Positions 22,399 through 32,573 of a DNA stretch of 64,000 nt are shown here, one piece after another. The notes under the pieces were generated by a model, which ran no database searches, was not told the DNA's origin, and saw only the letters and a program-made list of their open reading frames with translations. The DNA is from Campanula takesimana (lineage: Eukaryota; Streptophyta; Magnoliopsida; Asterales; Campanulaceae). Position numbers and translations under genes: made by a program. Each line of letters starts with the position of its first letter. The stretch's first letter is position 1. The stretch covers positions 62,001 through 126,000 of the forward strand of contig JAOWBW010002207.1 in NCBI GenBank assembly GCA_026119855.1. The letters run 5' to 3'.

Positions 22399-24803
22399 TG
22401 TGAGAGCCCGCGCTCGAAAGCCGAACCGCGAAATGATCGTCCCGCGAGGGCGATTCGGGTACGTTTCGTGCTAATGCGCTTTTGGAAATGCGCTCGGTTC
22501 TCACACAATGGTTTCCTCTCGATGGAATCAAAACAGTCAAGAGTCGCCACCTCATTTTATTTTAGGAAAAGCGAAGATAAAACCTTTTTTAGAGAAAGTG
22601 GGTTCGGGGGCTAAGTTACGAGAAGAGAAGGGGTTAGGCACTCTCCTCGCCCGTGATGGTCTCTAGCATGCATGCCACTTAGATTCATTTTATGCCTTTT
22701 TTAACTTGCTTTTATGCCCTAACAAAAATGGTGATTTATATACGTGGGAGTCTTCCTATTCTAGGAAGGTTTGTTTTAATTCACAAATGAGAGTCGGCTT
22801 GGGTGGACTCACACTTGGTTTTGAAAATGGTTTTAACATTTATTTACATCAAATCAAACATAAAAAGGGGTGGGGGATTAATATTTACATTGGTGAACAA
22901 AAAGGGAAACAAATCCCCTAACAAATAAATATCCAAAAATCCGTCCCCAAGCATTTTTAGGGACTGCTATCCATCTTTCTTTCTTGTACCTGTTCTTAAA
23001 CTCACTCAATCCAGAAAGTAAAGATTAAGAAAAGTTTCTAACACATCAAGCATTAACCATGAATTTTCCTATGATTTTAGGAGCATGTTATGGTGTTCAA
23101 ATAAGGCATGCAAGACCATACTTTCAACAGTCAGATCTGACAGATATTCATACACTCATAAAAGATTCACTTTTTGCATTATGAAAACGGGGGAATCATG
23201 GGAAACACTAAACATGAAAGCTATTCCTGACATATCAAAGTTTAGATCTGGAAATTTTCAAAGCCATAAATAAAGTTTAAGTCACATAAAGCATCTCTGA
23301 CCTGTTCATGTCAAAGATGAACAAACACAAATCTGCAGATCTAGAGCCTAAACAATAAATGGAAAGAACAGCTTTTACTCATGGGAAAAATATAATATTT
23401 ACATTAACCTTTTCCTATGTTTGTCTAGAACAAAATATATTTTGTGGTCTAAGACCAAAAGCCACGTTTTCTATGCATAAATAAAGCAACAAGGCAGAAA
23501 GGTACACCTTGGACAGTCTACTGGAAATCCACACATGGCATGAAAACACTTATCAAAACTCACTCAAATGAAAAGATATGAACATGAAACTTTGGATATA
23601 CATAGATCTAAATATGAAAAACACAAAACAACATCCATTTGAGCATTTAATCATGGTATATCATCATTTAGAAAGAAGAACAACAAGAATGTCAACATTT
23701 GTATCTTGGAACATCAAATGGGGGTCTAGCCTAACAAAGTGGCTAGACCCCAAAATAAACTACATAATCATCTACATTTTACATTCAAAGAGATTACAAG
23801 ATGAAGAGGTTACCTAGGTTGTGCTTCCTTTGCTTCCAAGGGAAGACTTTTTTGTTGTTTTTCTTAAGGTGTTTGCCTTAGATTGAGAGAGTGTTTGAGT
23901 GGGTTGTTTGCTTTGCTTTGTGTAGTGTTTAGGGTGGGATTATGGTGGTGATATGGTGGTGTTGGGGTGGTTTATGGACTGAGATTTGAGAGTGATGAGA
24001 GTGCTTCTTGAAAGTGTTAGAGAGAACAAGAATGAATAGGAGTGTTGTATGAAGTGTCTGTTGAGTGTATTGTGGTATTTTTGCCCCTCTCTTTCTTGAA
24101 TCAACCAAGGGAGTATATGGAGGAGGGAGGTGATATTTTTGGACCAAAATGCCCCTAGAGTAGGGGTAGTATGGGAGGTGGTATGGCTTGCCCGAAATTC
24201 ATGCCAAGGGGTGAAAAAAAGGGGCCAAAAGTGATGGTGTTGCTTTGAAAAACTTGACATTTGCTTTGAATGCCACATGTCATTTGTTGATTGGCCAACC
24301 CAATTCTACCTTGTCCATTATTGACAACCCACTTGAAGGAAAATGATGGGTCTTTGGCGTGTGTTGCTGGTCACAATTGATTTTCTTCCGGTTCCGGCTT
24401 TCTGCTCCGCAACTGCTCCGTTGTGCGCGCTCCAGTGTCCCGGTTGTCTGCAGGCCCAACATGAAAGTTGCTTGAAATAATTTTGTGGTCACGCCGGTAT
24501 ATCTGAAATATTTTTATAAGCAAGGAATGGCAATAATATATTTTTGAGTGCACAGAATGGATAATAACGAGCAGTTCTAGGGGTGCGGGCCCCGTTTCGG
24601 GCCCCGCACCTCAAAAATTGAAGTACATGCCTGTTTACTCGTTTTTTCGCTCTGATCATGAATTTGAAGTCCGTTTATCCATTCGATGCACCGATAAATC
24701 TTACGGCACTCCCGCATAGCCAAATCGAGGGCTCTAGGTCAATTTTAGGGTTTAGACCAATTAAAAGGGGTTTGATAAGGGGTGCGAGATCGGGGTATCT
24801 ACA
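22399..24803 (-). repeat. 3' LTR of element E
   Basis: On the plus strand it runs from TGTGAGAGCCC to GGGGTATCTACA. It holds the internal PBS-like AGAGTCGCCAC at 22540-22550, the conserved GGGTTCGGGGGCTAAGTTACGA block near 22599, and a GC-rich inverted repeat at 24582-24610. Short ORFs inside are shared with the other LTR and have no features. Confidence 0.88.
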
Positions 24804-24816
24804 GAGCCCCTCGTCG
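24804..24816 (-). promoter_or_regulatory. Polypurine tract of element E
   Basis: On the minus strand GACGAGGGGCTC abuts the LTR start TGTAGATACCCC. Its position and purine content fit a PPT, although it is short and interrupted by pyrimidines. Confidence 0.5.
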
Positions 24817-24907
24817 AATCTCCTTGTAAAGTAAAGGGGATTCTACGATTCACTAAGAGACACTCGATCTCGTCTAGGGTGTAACGGCTGGGTCCAAAAT
24901 AGGACTT

Positions 24908-25043
24908 CCTACGTATCTCTTTCGAGAATTAAGCCTCCGTAGTTCTAACTCAAACAAGCAATCAAACAAAGACAAACAATGGTCGGTCCCGGATTCCCGG
25001 TTTACCTACGTATCTCTTTCGAGAATCAGACCAATTGTAGTTC
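24908..25043 (-). repeat. Two copies of the CUACG/CGUAG hairpin in the 3' region of E
   Basis: 24908-24945 and 25005-25043. In the element's sense strand each reads GAACTAC-N~11-ATTCTC-GAAA-GAGATACGTAGG: an outer CTACG/CGTAG arm pair (one mismatch in the second copy) and an inner TCTC/GAGA stem closed by GAAA. More copies lie at 25711-25752, 26925-26963, 27142-27180 and 27359-27398. Confidence 0.75.
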
Positions 25044-25100
25044 AGGTTTATTGAAATTTAAAATGCAGGGGGTTGCATTGAGATGTGATCTCTCTTTGCT

Positions 25101-25490
25101 GGGGATGGAAATCATAAATGGAGAACGTACGACAATACGCAGTTCGGGATGAAAATCAAAGATGGAGAACGTACGACAATACGCAGTTCTGGATGGAAAT
25201 CAAAGATGGAGAACGTACGTCAATACGCAGTTCTGGATGGAAATCAAAGATGGAGAACGTACGTCAATACGCAGTTCTTTGATGGAAATCAAAGATGGAG
25301 AACGTACGTCAATACGCAGTTCTGGATGTAAATCAAAGATGGAGAACGTACGACAATACGCAGTTCTTGGATGGAAATCAAAGATGGAGAACGTACGTCA
25401 ATACGCAGTTCTGGATGTAAATCAAAGATGGAGAACGTACGACAATACGCAGTTCTTGGATGGAAATCAAAGATGGAGAAAGATTCGCTC
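25101..25490. repeat. 44-45 bp tandem repeat, about eight copies
   Basis: The unit contains GGAAATCAAAGATGGAGAAC followed by GTACGTCAATACGCAGTTC. GAAC...GTTC plus TGCGT/ACGTA on the minus strand form a 9-bp stem with a 4-base loop and one bulge. Units alternate between GTACGTCA and GTACGACA. Open frames through the array repeat the same peptide and are artefacts of the repeat. Confidence 0.85.
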
Positions 25491-25756
25491 AGTTGGGGAA
25501 AAGGTACAACTTGTTGTCAGGAGACGTCCTTAATCAACAAAACTCAAGGATTGACACGAGGTACAATCAGAGTGGGGGGGAAACATCTCACAATCCGGGA
25601 GATGACCTAATTCAACATCAAGACGAGTCGCATTTCTGACTCTGGGGGTTGTATTTGACCAACATTCTACAAAAACGGGCGATTGAGCTCAACGGTATCA
25701 ACGGTGAACTGCCTACGTATCCCTCCATGGGAATCAAGTCACAGCGTAGTTCTGGG

Positions 25757-26085
25757 GAGGTACAACTCGGGCAGGCGAGAAGACCAAGGGAAACAACATT
25801 CAAAGGACTGACGCTTTGCGCAATCCGAGGGAGGTACAACCAAGGCAGGTGGGAAGACCAAAGGCAACAACATTCAAAGGACTGACGCTTCGCGCAATCT
25901 GAGGGAGGTACAACCCAGGCAGGTGGGAAGACCAAAGGCAACAACATTCAAAGGACTGACGCTTCGCGCAATCCGAGGGAGGTACAACCCAGGCAGGTGG
26001 GAAGACCAAAGGAAACAACATTCAAAGGACCGACGATTCGCGCAATCCGAGGGAGGTATAACCCAGGCAGGTGGGAAAACCAAAG
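25757..26085. repeat. 74-bp tandem repeat, about four copies
   Basis: The unit is GGTGGGAAGACCAAAGG, CAACATTCAAAGGACTGACG, CTTCGCGCAATCCGAGGGAG and GTACAACCCAGGCA. The copies differ at a few bases (GCTTTGCGC, GATTCGCGC). Minus-strand ORFs of 72-109 codons through it are repeat artefacts. Confidence 0.85.
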
Positions 26086-26119
26086 GTAACATTTAAATTT
26101 TAATGGCGAGATCTAAATT

Positions 26120-26310
26120 CTCTCAAGCCGAAATTGACTTTGAGAGCTTTAAGAGGCGTCTCGGCCTAAAGTGATTTTGAGAGTTTTAAGAGGCATCTCG
26201 GCCTGAAATGATTTTTGAGAACTTTAAGAGGCGTCTCGGCCTGAAACGATTTTTGAGAACTTTAAGAGGCGTCTCAGCCTGAAACGATTTTTGAGAACTT
26301 TAAGACTAAT
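26120..26310. repeat. ~38-bp tandem repeat, about five copies
   Basis: The unit GAGAACTTTAAGAGGCGTCT, CGGCCTGAAACGATTTTT is repeated with point changes (GAGAGTTTTAAGAGGCATCT and others). Confidence 0.8.
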
Positions 26311-26865
26311 ATCATGAAAATAATTTCAAGGATACGCTGCATGTTGAGCTGTGTCCCGGTCCTTCTGCTTTTGCTTTGCTGTGTGATGAGATTTTTGTGC
26401 TATGTTAAGCACCGAACCATCGCTTTGCGTGTCCTCTTGGCATTGTACTGAGTGCTGCAACTTCATTTTGGATTCCCGTTCACCCTAAAAGCGTTTTTGA
26501 TTTTTTTCACAATCAAGCTTCTTCGCTTTTGGATTCGCTGAAACATTACTTTGCATGGTCCGTCGGCACCGTTTTAAGTGCTGCAACCTCATCCTAGATC
26601 CCTGTTCTCCCAAAAAGGGTTTTTGATTCTTTCACAATCAAGCTACTCCGCTTTTGGAGTCGCTGCGACTCTTGGCAATTGATACCGGGTTGGAATCATT
26701 CACTTTGACCGAAGTCTCATGTGTATCAGGAGAAATGACATGATCAACATTGTCTGTTGTGACCTGCAAGTTAGCTCTTTGGTTTTACCATTGTTGTGGG
26801 ATTTTGATCGCTTTCAATGAGCAACCTCTTTATGAAACCAATATGTGATTTGTTGTGTGGTCCCA
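26311..26865. other. Non-coding interval in element E
   Basis: No ORF or recognised element. Two similar stretches (26490-26545 and 26610-26665) share CGTTTTTGATT...TTTCACAATCAAGCT, a diverged short duplication. Confidence 0.45.
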
Positions 26866-27420
26866 ACTTCGTACCTGCATAAGATTTTTTTGCAAGTATG
26901 TGGTCGTGCCTGAAAATTCAAGCTGCCTACGTATCTCTTTCGAGAATCAGACCAGCGTAGTTCGAATTTATCAACTCGAACTGATTATTTTTCAAAAAGC
27001 CATTGGGGAATCTCATTTCCTGATCATTGCTGTTGACGAGGAACTTTTTGTGAAGACCATGATCTGGTTCGTTGTGATGTCAACTTCGTACCTGCATAAG
27101 ATTTTTTTGCAAGTATGTGGTCGTGCCTGAAAATTCAAGCTGCCTACATATCTCTTTCGAGAATCAGACCAGCGTAGTTCGAATTTATCAACTCGAACTG
27201 ATTATTTTTCAAAAAGCCATTGGGGAATCTCATTTCCTGATCATTGCTGTTGACGAGGAACTTTTTGTGAAGACCATGATCTGGTTCGTTGTGATGTCAA
27301 CTTCGTACCTGCATAAGATTTTTTTGCAAGTATGTGGTCGTGCCTGAAAATTCAAGCTGCCTACGTATCTCTTTCGAGAATCAGACCAAACGTAGTTCTA
27401 CTTTGGCAACTCGAACTGAT
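26866..27420. repeat. ~217-bp direct repeat, two and a half copies
   Basis: Copies start at about 26866, 27082 and 27299. Each contains CAACTTCGTACCTGCATAAG, one CUACG/CGUAG hairpin and TTTTTCAAAAAGCCATTGGG. The third copy diverges after its hairpin. The plus-strand ORFs at 26855-27130 and 27117-27347 encode the same peptide because of the duplication and are not called as genes. Confidence 0.85.
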
Positions 27421-28281
27421 TTTGCAGAAAGGGCATTAGGAAATTTCATTCCCTACGCATTGATGTTGATGAGGAACCTTCTTTTGAGGACCACGATGTG
27501 GCGGGGTGTGCGATGTGTACCTGCAAGAGATTTCCAAGAGCAAGCAAAATATATCTTCGATAATAATGTGCTTGAGAGTGTCATTCATGTGCAACAAAAG
27601 TTTTAGAACACATACATGGATTGAAATCTTTAAGATCGAGAGATTCAGAGAAACATTGAGACAAGAATACATTCTCTTTTCATTTTTCAACCATTCGCCT
27701 TTGATGGATGAAAGCCAAATTTCACTTTTCTTGCAGGGTGAATTTTTTTTTGCACTTGATTTTTCTTTTATTTGACACATGTGTGTTGCTTGCATCTCAA
27801 ACTTTGCTTTTTATCAATTAATGACTGAAAGTTTATGAATGAATAGAGGGAGAATTATGAATGAAATGGATTGTGCACTTTATTGTTACTTTTGCATTTT
27901 TGCGGAAATGAGGAATATGGAGATGTGTATGGTGAAGCAGAGTTGAAAGCCTAGCGCGAGCACTCAAAAGGTCAATTCCAAACACCCATTTGATCAAGAA
28001 TACTCAACGGTTTATCTCCGGATGCTATGGCTGGGTCAGCCCCAGTTGCTGGCTGATGAAGCCCCATTTGTTCTTTCTGATATCAACCCCCAACATTGTT
28101 GCTGCTGAAGCTCCAGTATCTCTCCAGGATCAACCTCAGATGTTGGCTACAGAAGCCCCAGCCAATATAGGACAAGCCTCTGAATCTGGCATATGAAGCT
28201 CTTGTTTCACTTGAAGGGTGAATCTCATGTTGATCGAAATTGTCGTATCGAGACCACTTCATGTTTTGGCGTTTCAACCTT
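27421..28281. other. Non-coding interval in element E
   Basis: No recognisable ORF. 28020-28200 has irregular repeats around CTGAAGCTCCAG and ACAGAAGCCCCAG. Confidence 0.4.
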
Positions 28282-28289
28282 TGGGAGCT

Positions 28290-28953
28290 TAACTATCATT
28301 GAGAGTTATTAAAATGTTCGATGTCTCACTGTTGGAGGCAATTCACAATTTCTGACATGCAATACCCAATCGGTAGGGAGTCAACTGTCTTTGAGAGTTG
28401 TTCAATCATTCGATGCTTTTTTGTCCGAGGCAATTCACAATTCTGACATGCAATACCCAATCGGTGGGGAGTCAACTGTCTTTGAGAGTTGTTCGGCGGA
28501 CACAATCCTGATGTTACCGAAGAAAGATCTTTGAGCTTTGCGGGCCATACTGACAATCCGAGATGGCACTTTGTTTCTATTGATTCCCACATTAAGGGAC
28601 CGACTGTCTATGAGAGTCATCCCACATTCGATGCTTTGCTGCTGATCATAATTCACGTGCTGTGAAATTCAATACTCCTTCTTTGAGGAATCAACTGTCT
28701 TTGAGAGTTGTTTGGCGGGACACAATCCTGATGTTGCCGAAGAAATGAGCTTTGAGCTTTGCGGGCCATACTATCAATCCGAGATGGCGCTGTGTTCTGA
28801 TGATCCACCCATAAGGGACCTAACTGTCTATGAGAGTTGTCCCACATCCTTGATATCCTCGATCTCGAGAGTTACTGAAACTGATGATGATTCTCAAAAG
28901 TTAATCTTTGCATTTTTGAGTCCCTTCAAAGGATCAACTGTCAATGAGAGTTG
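28290..28953 (-). repeat. Irregular array of seven CAACT/AGTTG hairpins
   Basis: Members: 28290-28308, 28382-28400, 28473-28491, 28602-28618, 28692-28710, 28821-28837 and 28935-28953. The core on the plus strand is (C)AACTGTCTTTGAGAGTT(G). Arms change together: CAACT/AGTTG, GACT/AGTC and TAACT/AGTTA. Flanking text (TGACATGCAATACCCAATCG, TTGCGGGCCATACT) also repeats. Confidence 0.7.
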
Positions 28954-30706
28954 CTTTGTACTCTGGCATTTTGCCATCTGAATTTCCATGTTACCCGGAG
29001 CAACCATTCTCAACAAATTATATTGTTACGCAACCACATCATTGCTCTTGAAACACAATCCAAAACTCTGACATACAACCCCGGTTTGGTGTTCATTAAT
29101 TCAACATCTCTTGCCGGCATTTGAGATTCTGAGATATAAAGAATAGCATTCCTTTGTTTCTTTTGCTGTGACAGCTTCCAGGAGTTGGTAGGGGAAGGCA
29201 CGAGGCCAGTTTTTTATGGCAGCAAAGGGGAAATCCCAGTGGGATCTCCGACATCGTGTTTGTGCAGAAATGAGATGACAGAAGGACGAGAGTAGGGGGA
29301 AGCCCCTAGACTCGGGAAAAGTATGCTCACACATCGAAATCAAAGACTCAAGGCTTTGAACAAGCGTTAATGGTCAAGTGCCTCAAAATCAAATGGACCC
29401 TTCTTGAATCAGATTAGTATTTTAGTTTTAATTAGAGCTTCACAAATCATTTGAACACAAATTAGACCGTGACAAATTAACATGAGAACATCATTGGGCA
29501 TGAGTTATGATTTGCGTCGCCGTCTGACCACATTTGGTGAGAGACCGTTGTCTTCGTTGTCTCCTTTTCTTGATATTGATCGCACCATTGGAGGCTGCAC
29601 GATTTTTTGGTTCTTGGGCTCCCTCAGTGTAAGGAGTTGGTAAAGCACGTTGGTCTCCAACAAAAGTCACCAGTTGTCGTCGTCGATGGTACTTTGCCCA
29701 AAGTTGAAAGATCGAGATCTTTTTTAGTGCAGATTGGCCTCGCATGCGCGGTGCTCCTTGAAATTGATGATGTCACATGAGATTTTCGGACCCTCGGTCC
29801 ATGTTTTGTCTTTATGCAACAAGTGATGAAGTCTTCAGAATGAAATGCCAACTGCCGTCGTTGAAGGCGCACACATGAATTTGTAGTGTCGCGATATCCT
29901 TTCTAAAACAATTGAATTAAACAATAAAGCAAATAGAATATGTACCAAAATAATTGAATAATGCTTCTTCTTTTTTTATTTTTTTTTTTTGTTTTTTGCA
30001 CTCAAGAAGAAACATCATAGCGTGCCGAATACAATAAATTTACAAAAACATAAACATACAATATGCGAGATTTTACAATGCATCATACATTAAAGGAAAA
30101 TCGCCGACACTTGCGTTGGCATGACTGTGATAATCTTCGGCCTTCTCCATTTGATTAGTCTCTCTGATCATGCCTTTGATTGCACCCTGAAATCTTTGTT
30201 CACCGTGTGACTTTGTCGATTGCCTTCGTGAACTTCGTTGATCGCCTTCGGCCCTAGTTCCCATATCAATTAATCACAGTCTAATTTTTGTTCAGATTTC
30301 ATTGATTGCATTTAATTAAGTGAGATTAATTGTTTGCGGGTCCAGATTAAAAAAGAACTTGGTTATAAGGCAAGTTCATTGACTGAAAACATATATTACA
30401 TGACAAGCAATAAAATAAAAGCACGAAGACAACAACACACTCTTAGACTTAGAAGACAAAGAAGATGTGTGAGCACATTACTAATCGATACGCAAAAAGG
30501 ATAGGATTAGGAGTTAGGGCAGTAAGCCCAGTCACAAGCAAAAAGAGATCCATGCACTAGAGGCACGACGTTGCGGGTCAACACACTTCTAACATTTAAC
30601 AAAAGTAACCGCTCCTCAGTCACAACACAATTCGGCCACCAAACAAAAGGGAAAACCTTCCTTGGGATTCGGTGAGCCCCTAGGATACCTTGCAGGAGTC
30701 AAATAT
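28954..30706. other. Non-coding interval between hairpin array and gag of E
   Basis: No protease, RT, RNase H or integrase motif was found in six frames. Small ORFs (for example 29343-29101, 29745-29491, 30264-30073) show no recognised family. A T-rich run lies near 29965-29990. Confidence 0.5.
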
Positions 30707-31033
30707 TCAGTAGAGGTTGGCCACAACATTCAGCTGGAGCGGCTTCTGGATCGTCCCGTCCTCGATCATATCATGCAAAGTATGCCTCAAATTCCAGCAA
30801 TCATCCGTCGCATGACCAGGCGATACGTGGTATGCACAATATTTATTTGCGTCCCAATTCTTAGGAGGTGGATTAGGCGGGCGGTATCCTTCTATCGGTT
30901 TCAATACCCCTTCGGCGACCAGTCCTTGGAAAATAGTGGACAACGGAGCATTGAATTTATCAAACTGCCTTTCTCTCCGATTTCTACCATTCCTTTGCTG
31001 ATTATTGATGGAGTTCACAGACCCGTCTTGATT
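30707..31033 (-). CDS. Gag of element E, C-terminal part (split by element F)
   Basis: The stretch from 31018 to a TGA at 30707 carries FQGLVAEGVLKPIEGY and a single knuckle CAYHVSPGHATDDC followed by LRHTLHDMIEDGTI, the same module type as in element A. The frame is continuous with the 39558-40280 part once copia F and one copy of its GTGGC duplication are disregarded. F therefore split a gag that was open at that point. Confidence 0.7.
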   Translation of the reverse strand, partial: NQDGSVNSINNQQRNGRNRRERQFDKFNAPLSTIFQGLVAEGVLKPIEGYRPPNPPPKNWDANKYCAYHVSPGHATDDCWNLRHTLHDMIEDGTIQKPLQLNVVANLY

Positions 31034-31038
31034 GTGGC

Positions 31039-32559
31039 TGTTGGTAGTGGTGCCCTAGGCACGTTTAATAAACGTTGTAATTGTTATCATTTATTTCATA
31101 TCAATAAAGAGATATTTTGATTATTATTGTTGTTCGTGTTTACTTATAATAATCCCCGTCCCTAGTACTTATTAAGCACTAGTATAAAGGCTAAATGATC
31201 ATGGGATGATCATGTTAGATTTATGGGTACTTGTTTGGAACAAGGTACTGGACATGACCCGCTGTATGAGATTTATGTCATGGTCTATGTCATACATATA
31301 TCTCATATTAGTTATGTCATTTGAATCCTTAGACATGAAGTTATTATAGTCTTCCACTTGATGAATATTGTGTTTGACATATTCAAACGCTACCTTAACA
31401 CGGTAGTTATAAAGGGTATGATTGGCATAATCAGATTCACGTAGGGAAGAATAATAAGCTAAATGGATTTGTCCCTCTTCGGAAAGATGTCAAGCTTGGG
31501 CCCCTCGAAGGAATGATGTTGATGAAATATTCGGCCGGACTCAAATGGATTGATTGAATCAATAGCATTTGAATTATCAACATATTCGGAATCGAGAAAG
31601 TATTGAACAAAAACAAGTTGACTGTTTGACCATGACTTGTGTTCAATGACATCGTGGACAAAGGGATTATGACATATTCTAAAGGAATGCGAACTTGTAT
31701 CTAGTTATACTATTTGGGTAGGTATGACGGTTTGCTAGAACCTAATCATATCTTATGGGATCATGTTTGAGCCCATTGCCAACTTAGTATAATCCTAGAG
31801 GGTCACACATAATAGAACGAATCTTAAATAAGAGGACTATATTGGTATTTAGGGTCGGAGGACCTCCAAGGAATTTCTGGAAAGTTCTGGGCCTCCTGGT
31901 CAACCAAGCGGGCGCTTGGGTTGCACCAGGCGGGCGCCTGAACAAGCCGGAAAAGGAATTGGACTTTCTACCCAAACAAGCGGGCGCCTGGGTAGGACCA
32001 GGCGGGCGCCCGGTATTCCGGTTTGAAATTTCCTAATTCTATTAGGAATGTTTTTTGACACAAGTTACCTATTTGGAATAGGTCTTAATTGTGTATAAAA
32101 ACATCAATTCGGCCAGACCATATTAACTAGTGCTTTTGTGAGTCTCAAAGAGTTTGAGAGAGATTTTATTTTGTTCTAAGATATCATTGATTGAGGAACA
32201 AAATAATTCACAAAATAAATTCCATATAGTTCTTTATTAAATTGTGAAAGCGTGTTTTACAATTATTGGTCTAACAACCAAGATCAAAGAAGCTCCTTTG
32301 ATATTCGTTCGAAGTGTGGATACCGCTAGAGGGTGAAAATCATCATCTTCAAAGTTCGTGTTCAAGCTTTGTGATCGTGGTCAAGTCTTCAAGTTTCTCC
32401 ACCAAAGATCAAGAGAAAATTCATAGCCATCAAGGGTTAGTTATTCCTCTATTCATCTTGTTGTATTTGATTTAATCATATGAACGGATCCATGGCTTTG
32501 GGTTTTCTTAAAATTTTAATTGCTATATTCCACTGCGCATGTTACTTGGAAACCCAACA
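31039..32559 (+). repeat. 5' LTR of element F
   Basis: TGTTGGTAGTGG to AACCCAACA. TATAAAA is at 32094-32100. Four GCGGGCGCC-type motifs lie at 31908, 31930, 31980 and 32002, upstream of the TATA box. Confidence 0.93.
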
Positions 32560-32560
32560 G

Positions 32561-32573
32561 TGGTATCAGAGCC
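32561..32573 (+). promoter_or_regulatory. PBS of element F, tRNA-iMet type
   Basis: TGGTATCAGAGCC one base after the LTR end. Confidence 0.9.

Noticed and set aside
25149..25610. Overlapping ORFs through the 44-bp array that look like a repeat protein
   Set aside because: The unit is not a multiple of three over the array and the same peptide appears in all frames, so they follow from the repeat.
25101..26085. CRISPR-like alternation of repeats and spacers
   Set aside because: Units are directly tandem without unique spacers, there are no cas genes, and the context is a plant retroelement.
24804..30706. Hidden pol of element E in degraded form
   Set aside because: No RT, RNase H, integrase or protease motif could be found on either strand, even as short frameshifted pieces.
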